A stretch of DNA of 64,000 bases, taken from positions 28,829-92,828 of the forward strand of contig CAMWQW010000017.1 of the NCBI GenBank assembly GCA_947176505.1, written 5' to 3'. Below, in pieces: positions 26,344 to 35,980 of the stretch (position 1 is its first letter; the number at the start of each line of letters is the position of its first letter). Origin of the DNA: an uncultured Lachnospiraceae bacterium. GTDB taxonomy: Bacteria > Bacillota > Clostridia > Lachnospirales > Lachnospiraceae. Position numbers and translations under genes: made by a program. Under the pieces are notes generated by a model, which was not told the DNA's origin, did no database searches, and was given only the letters and a program-made list of their open reading frames with translations.

Positions 26344-28260
26344 ATGTGCGGCATAGCGGGTATCATCAAGAAAAAGAATGGTAAAGTAAATAGAGAAGAG
26401 ATACAGATGATGAATCATGTCATGGCGCATCGAGGACCGGATGCGGAAGGCATTTATATAGATGATACTGTCGGTTTCGGGCACCGCAGGCTGTCTATCG
26501 TAGATTTGTCAGAAAGTGGCAACCAGCCTATGTTCAGCCATGATAGGAAGTATATGCTGGTCTTTAATGGGGAGATTTACAATTATATAGAATTAAAAGA
26601 GCATCTTAAGAAAAAAGGCGCCAAATTTGTGACAGAAACAGATACGGAAGTCATTATGGAAGCTTATCGTTTCTGGGGAATGGATTGTACGAAAAAGTTT
26701 AACGGCATGTGGAGTTTTGCATTATATGATACTGTGAAGCGGGAGGTGTTCTTTTCGCGAGACCGCTTCGGAGTAAAGCCCCTATATATCTATGAATCGG
26801 AAGACGAGCTTGTATTTGCTTCCGAGATTAAATGTATTACGGCAATCAGACCGGAACAAAAAAGAGCGAATATTACACAGATTGCCAGATATCTTGCAGG
26901 TTATCAGGAAGATATGGATGAACATACTTTTTATACAAATATTCAGAACTTCCTTCCGAGCCATAGTATGCTCTATGATCTTGATACAGATACTGGGGAA
27001 TATCAACAATATTGGGAGATTAATGTTCCGAAATTTAGGAAGAAGTGGAAATGTGACAATCCTTATCCAAAGTTTTTGGAATTATTAGAAGATTCCATTA
27101 GAATACGTCTGCGTGCGGATGTGAAAGTAGGGGCAAGTTTATCGGGTGGATTAGACTCCAGTACCATCGTAGGAATCTTATCGAAAAAATTTCGTGCCAA
27201 GATACATACATTTTCTTCTATTTATAAAGATAAAAGCTGTAATGAGAAAGAATACATTGATTGTATGAATCAATATGCCGATACGATACCGCATTATATC
27301 TATCCGGACCGGTCAGACAATATTGTACAGGATATGCAGAATATGCTCTATTATCATGACGGACCGTGCTTTAGTGCAAGTCCCTATAGTGGCTATTGCG
27401 TGTATAGAGGAGTAGGGGAGCATGTAAAAGTTATGCTGGATGGACAGGGAGCAGACGAGTTGTTCGGAGGATATCTCTTTTTTTATAGAGCAAAGTTAAA
27501 AGAGGTGCTAAGGCAGAATAGCCGGATAGCGAAATTAAGAGCAGTTATATTGATTGCATCTATATGGAAAGTATACCCGGATATTGCAAGAAACTTAGCA
27601 ACCGAACTATTGAGAGAAACGCCCATGGACAAAAAATGGCGGCAATTAAAAAAGAAGATGAGAAGAAGGGAACAGGCACAGCAGCATACAAGATTAAAAT
27701 ACCGAAAGAAATTTGCAGAAATTGATTTGAAAATAGGAGCACAGGACAATTACTCTATCATAAATGAGTTGGATAAGGAGCTTAATCTACAGTTACAATA
27801 TAGGCTGCTTCCAAGAATCTTGCATGATGTGGACCGTAACAGTATGGCGAGGTCTTTAGAAGTAAGGCTCCCTTTTCTGGATTATAGATTAGTGGAGTTT
27901 TCCTATACATTATCGGACGAAGATAAGATACGTGGCAGTTACACAAAATATATTATGAGAAAAAGCTGCAAAAAGTATTTGCCAGAAAAGGTGCGTAACA
28001 GAAGAAATAAAATGGGCTTTCCGGCACCGTTTGATAAATGGCTGAGAGACGAACGGTTTCGAGATGAAATAAAGAAATATTTGGATGCGTTTAAATATAG
28101 GAATATAGTGGATAGTTTTTCCTTAGAACGATGTTATCAGGCGCATTTGTCAGGTAAGGAAAACTGGGAGGAGCAGCTCTTTCGTTTTATGATGTTGGAA
28201 ATGTGGCTGCAAACAGAAATTGATACAGAACATAAAAAATGGGTTTATGAAGCCGGATAG
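26344..28260 (+). CDS. Asparagine synthetase (glutamine-hydrolysing) AsnB-like, copy 1
   Basis: 638 residues. The start is fixed by the MCGIAG N-terminus, with Cys2 as glutaminase nucleophile after Met removal; AHRGPDAEG, FNGEIYNY and DTEVIMEAY are glutaminase motifs. The synthetase domain has SGGLDSS (267-273) for pyrophosphate binding and DGQGADELFGGY. In glycan loci such enzymes amidate sugar carboxylates (uronic acids) rather than aspartate. A paralogue of nearly equal length with motifs at the same positions lies at 40155-42074. Confidence 0.85.
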   Translation: MCGIAGIIKKKNGKVNREEIQMMNHVMAHRGPDAEGIYIDDTVGFGHRRLSIVDLSESGNQPMFSHDRKYMLVFNGEIYNYIELKEHLKKKGAKFVTETDTEVIMEAYRFWGMDCTKKFNGMWSFALYDTVKREVFFSRDRFGVKPLYIYESEDELVFASEIKCITAIRPEQKRANITQIARYLAGYQEDMDEHTFYTNIQNFLPSHSMLYDLDTDTGEYQQYWEINVPKFRKKWKCDNPYPKFLELLEDSIRIRLRADVKVGASLSGGLDSSTIVGILSKKFRAKIHTFSSIYKDKSCNEKEYIDCMNQYADTIPHYIYPDRSDNIVQDMQNMLYYHDGPCFSASPYSGYCVYRGVGEHVKVMLDGQGADELFGGYLFFYRAKLKEVLRQNSRIAKLRAVILIASIWKVYPDIARNLATELLRETPMDKKWRQLKKKMRRREQAQQHTRLKYRKKFAEIDLKIGAQDNYSIINELDKELNLQLQYRLLPRILHDVDRNSMARSLEVRLPFLDYRLVEFSYTLSDEDKIRGSYTKYIMRKSCKKYLPEKVRNRRNKMGFPAPFDKWLRDERFRDEIKKYLDAFKYRNIVDSFSLERCYQAHLSGKENWEEQLFRFMMLEMWLQTEIDTEHKKWVYEAG

Positions 28261-28268
28261 GAGAACGA

Positions 28269-29237
28269 ATGTCTGTTATATCGATTGTAATGCCTATATA
28301 TAATACAGAAAAGTATTTGGAAGAAACAATGACATGTATTACGGAACAAACAATGCGTGACATTGAAATTATTTGTATTAATGATGCGTCTACGGATAAC
28401 TCTTTGCAAATTCTTGAAAACTTGGCAGATAAAGACCATCGGATTAAAATCATTAATAATAGCAGCAATCAGGGAGCGGCAGCCGCCAGAAATATAGGAC
28501 TTGGCAAAGCGCAGGGCAAATACATTTGTTTTCTGGATGCGGATGATATATTTGAAAAAGATATGATTGAAAAGGAGTATGATGCGATTTGCAGGTATGA
28601 TGCAGATATAGCCGTCGTACATTCTGCGCATTTCAAAGAAGATCCTCGGGAGTGGAACGCATGGGAATTTCCATGGGAAGAACAATGTGTATCTATGGAG
28701 AACAACAATACCGGACAAAACCTGATATGTGCTTGGGAAGTGGCGCCTTGGAATAAAATGTACACAAAACAATTCCTTGAACGGTATCATCTGACATATC
28801 AGAACCTGAAATCATCCAATGATGTTTATTTGGGTGTAATGGCAGTGTTGTTAGCAGATAATATTGTCTTAGTCGGAAGCGACAGACCACTGGTATTATA
28901 TAGGACAGGGATTGAAACACAAATTTCGTCTAAGCTCATACCGATGAATACATACCTTGCGTTTGAGGCGATACATGATTCCATGATAAAGTGGAATATA
29001 TGGGACAAGTACTTTGAATCCTTTTTTTCTTTCTTTTATTATGGAATGCGAGGACAGCATAAGAGCTGTAGGAATGAGGCAGAGAACCGACGGGCCTATG
29101 AATATATTGCGCAGGAAGGACTGAGAAAATTAGGATTTTTTGGGATATCTAAAGAGGAGTTTAGAAATAAACGTTTGTATGATGGAATATGGAACTATTC
29201 AAGCCGCTCATATGACAGCGGCTGGTTTTTGACATAG
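28269..29237 (+). CDS. GT2 family glycosyltransferase
   Basis: 322 residues. GT-A fold with VISIVMPIYNTEKYLEETM, CINDASTD (nucleotide-binding acidic residues), GAAAARNIGL and FLDADD as the metal-binding DxD motif. No TM segments, so probably soluble and transferring a single sugar. It closely resembles the N-terminal halves of 42998 and 44392 but lacks their C-terminal Rossmann module. Eight bases after asnB. Confidence 0.85.
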   Translation: MSVISIVMPIYNTEKYLEETMTCITEQTMRDIEIICINDASTDNSLQILENLADKDHRIKIINNSSNQGAAAARNIGLGKAQGKYICFLDADDIFEKDMIEKEYDAICRYDADIAVVHSAHFKEDPREWNAWEFPWEEQCVSMENNNTGQNLICAWEVAPWNKMYTKQFLERYHLTYQNLKSSNDVYLGVMAVLLADNIVLVGSDRPLVLYRTGIETQISSKLIPMNTYLAFEAIHDSMIKWNIWDKYFESFFSFFYYGMRGQHKSCRNEAENRRAYEYIAQEGLRKLGFFGISKEEFRNKRLYDGIWNYSSRSYDSGWFLT

Positions 29238-29246
29238 GAGGTGTCT

Positions 29247-30380
29247 ATGAAAGTACTATATATATCCCATGATGCAAGGCTCTATGGCGCTCCCAAATCT
29301 TTATTGGAATTTGTTAGGGGTATGAAAAAAAAAGGAATAGATCCGGTTGTTATTATACCTTCCAAAGGCGACCTGCAAATTGAATTGGATAAGAGTAAAA
29401 TTGCAAATGTGATCATACCTTATTATAGCTGTGTATATCTTGGGGAGTATCACGCCGGCGATTATGTGAAGTATGTTTGGACGAACTTTAAAGCGGTCAT
29501 GCGCATTAGGAAGTTGATAAAAAAGGAACGAATAGAACTTGTTCATACCAATACTTTGGCGGTCAGCGTAGGAGCAGTTGCAGCGTATCTATTGAAAATC
29601 CCCCATGTATGGCATTTCAGGGAATACCTAAAAGAAGATTTCGATTTTAAAAGACTGAATGCGGAAATGATTTATAAGTTGGTGCAAAAGAGCAAATGTT
29701 GTATTGCCATTGCGGAGGGCATTGAGAGAAAATATCACAAAGAATATGGGATTAAACCTGTACGATTATATGATGGCATTGAATGCAGCTTGTATGAGTA
29801 TCCGGTCAATTTTGAAGAGAATGTCAAAGAAAAGCCGGAATTGCTTTTAGCCGGAGCCATATCCGAAGGAAAGGGGCAGTGGGATGCCGTTCGAGCGGTT
29901 GAGATACTGGTGAATAGAGGGGTTGAGGTTCACCTTAGCATAGTAGGCAATGGGGATCCTGCATTGATGAAAGCGCTCAAAAGGTATGTGAGGAGGAAGG
30001 GTTTAACGGAATATATTATATTTCGACCTTTTACAAGGAGTCTGCAGAAATTGAGGGTTCATAGTACGATTGTATTGGTGTGTTCTAGGATGGAAGCATT
30101 TGGAAGAGTTACGGCTGAGGCGATGCTTTCAGGGAAAATTGTTATAGGAACAGATACCGGAGGTACTGTGGAGCTTATTGGGAAGAATGAGGAAAGAGGA
30201 TATCTGTATCGATATAATCATCCGGATGAGCTTGCAAAAAAGATAGAATATGTTCTGTTAAACAGGCAGGAAGTGATAAAAAAGGAGAAAAAAGCACAGC
30301 TGTTTATAAAGAATCTGACAGATATGGATTATTATACAGATAGGATGTTGCAAATATATAAGAAAGCGGTAATAAAGTAA
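29247..30380 (+). CDS. GT4 family glycosyltransferase
   Basis: 377 residues from ATG 29247, which has AGGAGG five bases upstream; a GTG six bases earlier lies inside the Shine-Dalgarno region. GT-B fold: VLYISHDARLYGAPKSLLEF acceptor loop, GAISEGKGQWDAVRA start of the donor domain, and SRMEAFGRVTAEAMLSGK with the E-x7-E motif that binds the nucleotide-sugar. Cytoplasmic, retaining enzyme. Confidence 0.85.
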   Translation: MKVLYISHDARLYGAPKSLLEFVRGMKKKGIDPVVIIPSKGDLQIELDKSKIANVIIPYYSCVYLGEYHAGDYVKYVWTNFKAVMRIRKLIKKERIELVHTNTLAVSVGAVAAYLLKIPHVWHFREYLKEDFDFKRLNAEMIYKLVQKSKCCIAIAEGIERKYHKEYGIKPVRLYDGIECSLYEYPVNFEENVKEKPELLLAGAISEGKGQWDAVRAVEILVNRGVEVHLSIVGNGDPALMKALKRYVRRKGLTEYIIFRPFTRSLQKLRVHSTIVLVCSRMEAFGRVTAEAMLSGKIVIGTDTGGTVELIGKNEERGYLYRYNHPDELAKKIEYVLLNRQEVIKKEKKAQLFIKNLTDMDYYTDRMLQIYKKAVIK

Positions 30381-30396
30381 TTGGGGAACAGGAGGT

Positions 30397-31551
30397 TTGG
30401 CTATACCACATATGAATCAGATACATGAAATGAAAAGTCTGCAAGGCTGCCTTGAAAAAAAAGAAAAATATTCTATTATTATCTGGGGCGCAGGAGACAT
30501 TGCAAGAGAAACATTAAAATATAAAAGCGATACCGTAGAAGTATTGGGATTTCTGGATAATAACCCCGATATAAAGGAGTTTGAAGGACTTCGGGCTCTG
30601 GAAAAAAGCATAGTATATAATGGTGACTATGATTTTATAGTAATTTGTTCCCGCTCGCATGAGGAAATATATCATCAATTGCTGGGGATGGGGGTGCAAT
30701 GCGAAAAAATATTAATCAATCCTATACATAAGGCACAGATTTACTTTATTTACCAGTCGGATTTCTTCGCAAGGAAATGGAATACTTTAGCAGAGCGTCG
30801 CAAGATAGATGTATATATTTCAGGAATTTCTTATCATAATGATGGAATTAAAGATTCTGTTTTTGCAGCCCAAATAGGCAAAGAGGCATTTAATATTGCT
30901 AATCGGGGGCAGGATATATTCTACGATTATCAAATTGCAAAACTGTTAGATAATGAGAAACTACTACAAGAAACAACTCATTATATAATAGGATTATGCT
31001 ACTATAGTTTTGATTATGATTTGTCAAAAACAGGAAACGGATGGGAAATTATAAGGTATTACCCATATATTATGGAGCCGCATAATTTGATATTAGCTGA
31101 TGCCTTTGAAGCCTTTGTCCATGACACCAAAGAATATATGGAGAAGAATGAAATATATTATCGCTTGTTTGATAAAAATCCGGTTCATGTTGTCAGTGAT
31201 GAGCAGGGGCAGAAAGAGGCAAGAATGGATTTTAAAAAGAATAATCCCCTTACAGTCTGGGAAAATAAAGTAATCCTCAAACAGTTTTTATCATTTCTGA
31301 TGGACAAGTCAATCAAACCGATTATTGTTATTATGCCGGCGATTGAGGGATATGTCAAAGGATGTCCGCAAGCGATGAAGCAAAGATTTTATGCTTCGCT
31401 GAGAGAATGTACGGAGGGTTTGGACATACAGGTGCTTGATTATTTTGGGAAATATTACACAGATGTATCGGACTATTACCATGTATCACATTTTAACCGG
31501 CAGGGTGCAGGAAAGTTTACGGAGAAGCTTATACAAGACATTATTTGGTGA
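30397..31551 (+). CDS. Rossmann module plus SGNH/DltD-like domain
   Basis: About 380 residues. An AGGAGG site lies at 30390-30395, but the usable start is unclear: TTG 30397 is very close, ATG 30412 is 16 bases away. Residues about 25-105 carry the recurring module (SIIIWGAGDIARETL, FIVICSRSHEEIY). The C-terminal part shows SGISYHNDGI, like a block-I serine of SGNH/DltD-type hydrolases, and DYYHVSHFNRQGAGKF, like the block-V Asp-x-x-His. It may be an acyl- or acetyl-transferase/esterase decorating the glycan. No TM or signal peptide, unlike DltD, so a cytoplasmic site is implied. Confidence 0.5.
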   Translation: MAIPHMNQIHEMKSLQGCLEKKEKYSIIIWGAGDIARETLKYKSDTVEVLGFLDNNPDIKEFEGLRALEKSIVYNGDYDFIVICSRSHEEIYHQLLGMGVQCEKILINPIHKAQIYFIYQSDFFARKWNTLAERRKIDVYISGISYHNDGIKDSVFAAQIGKEAFNIANRGQDIFYDYQIAKLLDNEKLLQETTHYIIGLCYYSFDYDLSKTGNGWEIIRYYPYIMEPHNLILADAFEAFVHDTKEYMEKNEIYYRLFDKNPVHVVSDEQGQKEARMDFKKNNPLTVWENKVILKQFLSFLMDKSIKPIIVIMPAIEGYVKGCPQAMKQRFYASLRECTEGLDIQVLDYFGKYYTDVSDYYHVSHFNRQGAGKFTEKLIQDIIW

Positions 31552-31572
31552 AACAGAGATAAAAGAGGAAAA

Positions 31573-32685
31573 ATGATGAAGCCTAAAATCATAACGTTTT
31601 ATTTACCGCAATTTCATACAACTCCTGAGAATGATAAGTGGTGGGGAAAGGGATTTACTGATTGGGTAAGTGCGAGGAATGCGGAGAAGCTTTTTCCAAG
31701 ACACTACCAGCCCAGATTACCGGCGCATGATCATTATTATAATTTATTAGATAAGGAGACGATGTGCCGACAGGCGAGATTGGCTAAAAAAGCAGGTATT
31801 TATGGCTTCTGTATCTATCACTATTGGTTCGGAAATGATAAGCAGCTTTTGGAAAAACCGGCGGAGAACCTTCTGGAATGGGAAGATATTGATATCAATT
31901 ATTGTTTTTCTTGGGCGAATGAGTCGTGGGTCCGTTCATGGAGTAAGTTTGATGGAAATGCGTGGATGGCAACAGAGGATAAGGCGGAAGAAGAACTAAA
32001 TCAGGGAATACTGGTGCAGCAGGAATATGGAGATGAAAGGGAATGGAAAAAGCATTTTGATTATTTGTTACCCTTTTTTCGTGATAAGAGATATATTAAG
32101 AAAGATGATAAACCGGTTTTTGTGATTTATAAACCTGAAAATATAAAACGTATAAGGCTGATAGTTCAATATTGGAATTTGTTAGCAAGGGAGCAAGGAT
32201 TTCCCGGTATTTATTTTATAGGAACGAATGATTCGAGGTGGAAAAAGGACGGACTGAATGCGGAATTACTTTACGAACCGCAATTTACCTTTGGAGATAG
32301 ACCTTCAGTTGTAATGATGAAAATGCAGAAAGTATTGAAAAGGAATAATATTCATTTTCTTCAGCTTTATTCTTATGACAAGTTCTGGAAGAAAATACTA
32401 AATAGAAAAGTTAAAGAAAAAACATATTATGGCGGATTTGTAGATTATGATGATACACCGAGAAAGGGAGTTGACGGAATTGTCATAAATGGAATGACAC
32501 CTTATAAATTCGGCAAATATTTTAGGCAGTTATATAATAAGGCGGCGGACAGAGGAGACGAATATGTATTTCTGACAGCATGGAATGAATGGGGAGAAGG
32601 TGCATATCTGGAACCGGATCAAAGGTATGGGATGAGATGCTTATGGGAACTTGGACAAATCGTAAAGGAGAATAGGCACACTTAG
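31573..32685 (+). CDS. WbsX/GH99-like glycan protein, copy 1
   Basis: 370 residues of the WbsX (glycosyltransferase WbsX / GH99-like) family. Visible hallmarks: IITFYLPQFHTTPENDKWWG at the start, TDWVSARNA, LFPRHYQPRLP, YGFCIYHYWFGN, YCFSWANESW and the C-terminal FLTAWNEWGEGAYLEPD. GH99 enzymes act on alpha-mannose; WbsX members in polysaccharide loci are thought to be glycosyl-transfer or -hydrolysis enzymes, with function unsettled. No signal peptide. Its paralogue follows 19 bases downstream. Confidence 0.85.
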   Translation: MMKPKIITFYLPQFHTTPENDKWWGKGFTDWVSARNAEKLFPRHYQPRLPAHDHYYNLLDKETMCRQARLAKKAGIYGFCIYHYWFGNDKQLLEKPAENLLEWEDIDINYCFSWANESWVRSWSKFDGNAWMATEDKAEEELNQGILVQQEYGDEREWKKHFDYLLPFFRDKRYIKKDDKPVFVIYKPENIKRIRLIVQYWNLLAREQGFPGIYFIGTNDSRWKKDGLNAELLYEPQFTFGDRPSVVMMKMQKVLKRNNIHFLQLYSYDKFWKKILNRKVKEKTYYGGFVDYDDTPRKGVDGIVINGMTPYKFGKYFRQLYNKAADRGDEYVFLTAWNEWGEGAYLEPDQRYGMRCLWELGQIVKENRHT

Positions 32686-32704
32686 GGCAGAAAGAGAGAA
32701 AGAG

Positions 32705-33835
32705 ATGAAACCTAAAGTAATAGCATTTTATTTACCACAATTCCATAGAATTCCCGAAAATGATAAATGGTGGGGCAAAGGTTTTACAGAGTGGGTAAGT
32801 GTAAAAAATGCAAAACCGCTTTTCCCGCTGCATTACCAGCCCAGATTGCCGGCACATGATAATTATTATAATTTATTGGATCAAGAAACGATGCAGTGGC
32901 AGGCAAAACTTGCCAGAAAGGCAGGGATATATGGATTTTGCATGTATCATTACTGGTTCGGAAATGATAAGCTGCTCTTGGAAAAGCCGGCGGAGAATCT
33001 TTTGAAATGGACAGATATTGACATCAATTATTGTTTTTCATGGGCAAATGAGTCGTGGATATATTCGTGGAGCAAATACAAAGGGGGAGCTTGGCTTTAT
33101 ACAAATGTGAAGGGAGATGCTGATACAGAACAGGGTCTGCTGGTAAAACAAGAATATGGAGATAAGAATGAATGGAAAAGGCACTTTGAATACTTGCTGC
33201 CTTTTTTTAAGGACAAGAGATATATGAAAAAAGATAACAAGCCGGTTTTTGTTATCTATAAACCCGAAAATATGAAACCTATTAAAGAAATGGTAAAATA
33301 TTGGAATCTATTGGCGCAGGAGCAGGGATTTGCCGGAATTTATTTTATTGGAACCAATGATACGAGATGGAAGACGAGAAATATGGACGCGGGAATGATA
33401 TATGAGCCCGGGTATAGTCTTCATGAAAACGCTAATCATATTGCGCGTGCCAAAAAAATTAATGCAGTATTGAAAAAAATTAACATTAAGATTCCGTGCA
33501 TATATTTTTATGACAATTTTTGGAAGAGAATGTTGAGTAGGCAAAACAAGAAGGGTATGTATTATGGAGGTCTTGTGGATTTTGATAATACGCCGAGAAG
33601 AGGGGGAAAAGGATACGCATTATGGGGAATGACGCCTTATAAGTTTGGAAAATATTTTCGATGTATGTACCGGAAGGCTATGGATAGAGGGGATGAATAC
33701 ATATTTTTGAATGCATGGAATGAATGGGGAGAAGGCGCGTACTTGGAGCCGGATTCAAAGTATGGAGTAAGATGTCTACAGGAACTTAGGAGGGGATTAA
33801 TACAATGTGCGAATGCCAATATGAAGCAGGACTGA
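32705..33835 (+). CDS. WbsX/GH99-like glycan protein, copy 2
   Basis: 376 residues, clearly a tandem duplicate of the preceding gene: most hallmarks are identical (FYLPQFHRIPENDKWWG, YHYWFGNDKLLLEKP, FSWANESW, NAWNEWGEGAYLEPD). The region 225-290 differs most and may set specificity. The 3' end overlaps the next gene by 31 bases, with the next start's AGGAGGGG inside this coding sequence. Same uncertain activity as its neighbour. Confidence 0.85.
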   Translation: MKPKVIAFYLPQFHRIPENDKWWGKGFTEWVSVKNAKPLFPLHYQPRLPAHDNYYNLLDQETMQWQAKLARKAGIYGFCMYHYWFGNDKLLLEKPAENLLKWTDIDINYCFSWANESWIYSWSKYKGGAWLYTNVKGDADTEQGLLVKQEYGDKNEWKRHFEYLLPFFKDKRYMKKDNKPVFVIYKPENMKPIKEMVKYWNLLAQEQGFAGIYFIGTNDTRWKTRNMDAGMIYEPGYSLHENANHIARAKKINAVLKKINIKIPCIYFYDNFWKRMLSRQNKKGMYYGGLVDFDNTPRRGGKGYALWGMTPYKFGKYFRCMYRKAMDRGDEYIFLNAWNEWGEGAYLEPDSKYGVRCLQELRRGLIQCANANMKQD

Positions 33836-34773
33836 TAAGCATTATTATTCCGGTGTATAATGTTGAGTCATATTTGAGAAAGTGCTTAGATTCTGTTATT
33901 CGTCAAACGTATCAGAATTTAGATATTATTATTGTAGATGATGGTTCAACAGATCATAGCGGACAAATATGTGATGATTATCAGAGAATAGATAGCAGAG
34001 TAAGGGTTTTTCACAAAAAGAATGAAGGACTATCATCAGCGAGAAATATGGGGTTACAGTATGTCAAGGGTGAATTTATAGGATTTGTTGATAGTGATGA
34101 TTTTATAGACGAAGATATGTATGAAAGCATGCTGCATGAAATGAAAGATGATGTAGACATTGTAATATGCGGAAGGCGCATAAGTTTTCCGAAAGAAATG
34201 CATCAGAAAAGTAAAGTAGCATTTTGTACGCCCAAATGTGTCAAAATGGATAATGTAACTGCCATGGAGAAGTTTTTGCAGAACAAAAATATTTCCATGG
34301 CTGTTTGGGATAAAGTTTATCGGAGTTCACTTTTTCAGGGAGTCTTGTTTCCATACAAAAGGGTATGTGAGGATATTCCGGTAACATATAAACTGATAGC
34401 AAAAAGTAGAAATATTGTCCATCTTGGGAAGCCGAAATATAATAATTTTCATAGAAGCGGGAGTATTTCAAGGCAGGAATTTTACTATAGACAAGTTGAC
34501 TATGCGGTTTTTGCGGGACAGATATGCAAAGATGTAGCAATAGAATATCCGCAATTGCTTAAGCAGGCTGAAGCATTATACATCATGTGCACACTTGTTA
34601 CTCTAAAAAAGATTCAATCATGTCAGAAGAGAATCTTATATACAGACATGGAAAAGAGGATTTTAAAAGCGTTTTGTCATATGTACTTTCGCATTTTGCG
34701 TAATCCATATATTTTATCTAAGAAAAAGCGGGAAATATTAGAGTGCATATTAGAGAGGAATGAGAAATGGTAG
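33805..34773 (+). CDS. GT2 family glycosyltransferase
   Basis: 322 residues; ATG 33805 has AGGAGGGG upstream and overlaps the WbsX gene by 31 bases. LISIIIPVYNVESYLRKCLDSV, IVDDGSTDHSG, NEGLSSARNMGL and FVDSDDFI (DxD) are the standard GT2 motifs. A soluble enzyme with a helical C-terminus. It resembles the common EpsJ-type capsule transferases more than the ND-A-STDD type used by other GT2 genes in this locus. Confidence 0.85.
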   Translation: MCECQYEAGLISIIIPVYNVESYLRKCLDSVIRQTYQNLDIIIVDDGSTDHSGQICDDYQRIDSRVRVFHKKNEGLSSARNMGLQYVKGEFIGFVDSDDFIDEDMYESMLHEMKDDVDIVICGRRISFPKEMHQKSKVAFCTPKCVKMDNVTAMEKFLQNKNISMAVWDKVYRSSLFQGVLFPYKRVCEDIPVTYKLIAKSRNIVHLGKPKYNNFHRSGSISRQEFYYRQVDYAVFAGQICKDVAIEYPQLLKQAEALYIMCTLVTLKKIQSCQKRILYTDMEKRILKAFCHMYFRILRNPYILSKKKREILECILERNEKW

Positions 34774-35936
34774 TTTTATTCGTATCGCCTAATTATGAGC
34801 AAAAGGGTGAATTACCTAAAGGCGGTGTCAGTGTGTATATACGAAGAGTTTCGGGAGCGCTGAAAGAGCTTGGGCATACTCCGATCATCCTCTCATCCGG
34901 CACGAAAGACATGCATTATTGGGAAAATGATATAGAAATTTTTTTCGTACACTGTCCAAGTCTAAATTTAAAAATCAATGAATTCAGCATGTTGGCAGAT
35001 ATCTTTTACAGCAGTTTTATTATTAACAGAAAGATCTCAGAACTGATCAGTACAAGACAAATAGATATTATTCAGTTTTCCTCCATACGCAGTTGGTCAC
35101 TTTTCTATTATGGAAAAGTTCCGGCTATTATGAGATTGTCCAGTTATGATAAATTATACTACAAAGATTTTCCTAATAAGGAGACAGCGTATGCAAGGGC
35201 GTTTCTCCAGCGCCTTGGAGCCAGAAGATGCACGACTGTGTTTGCACCGAGCAATGTCAATGCAAATGCATTTGCAAAAGATATTCACAGAAATGTATCA
35301 GTTATCGAATCGCCGTTTTGGAATGAATGCAGTGAGTATGATGACAGTGTATATCAAAATAAGTTAATGGAGAAAAAGTATGTTCTTTTCTTCGGGCGAT
35401 TAACAGTTGCAAAGGGGATTTTGGTCATCGCAGAGATATTAGAACAGTTTTTACAGTCAAATCCGGAGTATAGCTTTGTCTGTTGCGGTATCGAGCAAAG
35501 AGGGTATAAAGAAAATTTAGTGCGTGTCTTGAAAAACGGTGCAGGGAAGCATAAAGACAGATTTGTATATATGAAAGCTCTTCCTAATACATTGTTATAT
35601 CCGATTGTAAAACGGGCGGATTTTGTTATTTGTCCATCGTTGATTGAAAATTTCTCAAATGCATGTATGGAAGCAATGTATTTTGAAAGAGTAGTAATCG
35701 GAACCGATGGCGCAAGCTATGAACAATTAATTGATGACGGAAAAAGCGGGTTATTGTGCACACCGGGAGATGCAAAGAGCTTATTGTGCAAAATGAACCA
35801 AGCGGCAGCAATGAGTGAAACACAAAAGGCGGAAATGGGGAAAAAAGCGAGGATGCGGATTGATAGATTAGCACCAGAGGTTATGGTTAAGAAACTGGTG
35901 AGACTTTATCAATATGTCATCGATTATACGAGCTGA
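34767..35936 (+). CDS. GT4 family glycosyltransferase
   Basis: 389 residues; ATG overlaps the preceding gene by seven bases. GT-B: FVSPNYEQKGELPKGGVSVY with the glycine-rich acceptor loop, FFGRLTVAKGILVIAEIL opening the donor domain, and PSLIENFSNACMEAMYFER with the paired glutamates. Last gene before the inverted block 35981-39407. Cytoplasmic, retaining. Sugar specificity unknown. Confidence 0.85.
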   Translation: MVVLFVSPNYEQKGELPKGGVSVYIRRVSGALKELGHTPIILSSGTKDMHYWENDIEIFFVHCPSLNLKINEFSMLADIFYSSFIINRKISELISTRQIDIIQFSSIRSWSLFYYGKVPAIMRLSSYDKLYYKDFPNKETAYARAFLQRLGARRCTTVFAPSNVNANAFAKDIHRNVSVIESPFWNECSEYDDSVYQNKLMEKKYVLFFGRLTVAKGILVIAEILEQFLQSNPEYSFVCCGIEQRGYKENLVRVLKNGAGKHKDRFVYMKALPNTLLYPIVKRADFVICPSLIENFSNACMEAMYFERVVIGTDGASYEQLIDDGKSGLLCTPGDAKSLLCKMNQAAAMSETQKAEMGKKARMRIDRLAPEVMVKKLVRLYQYVIDYTS

Positions 35937-35980
35937 TGCGGAGGACGTTTCAGCAACGGTAATGAGATAATCGCAATACA

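Noticed and set aside
28245-28790. 181-codon minus-strand frame
   Set aside because: Opposite the GT2 gene 28269-29237, whose motifs are unambiguous; Ile/Phe/Cys-rich shadow.
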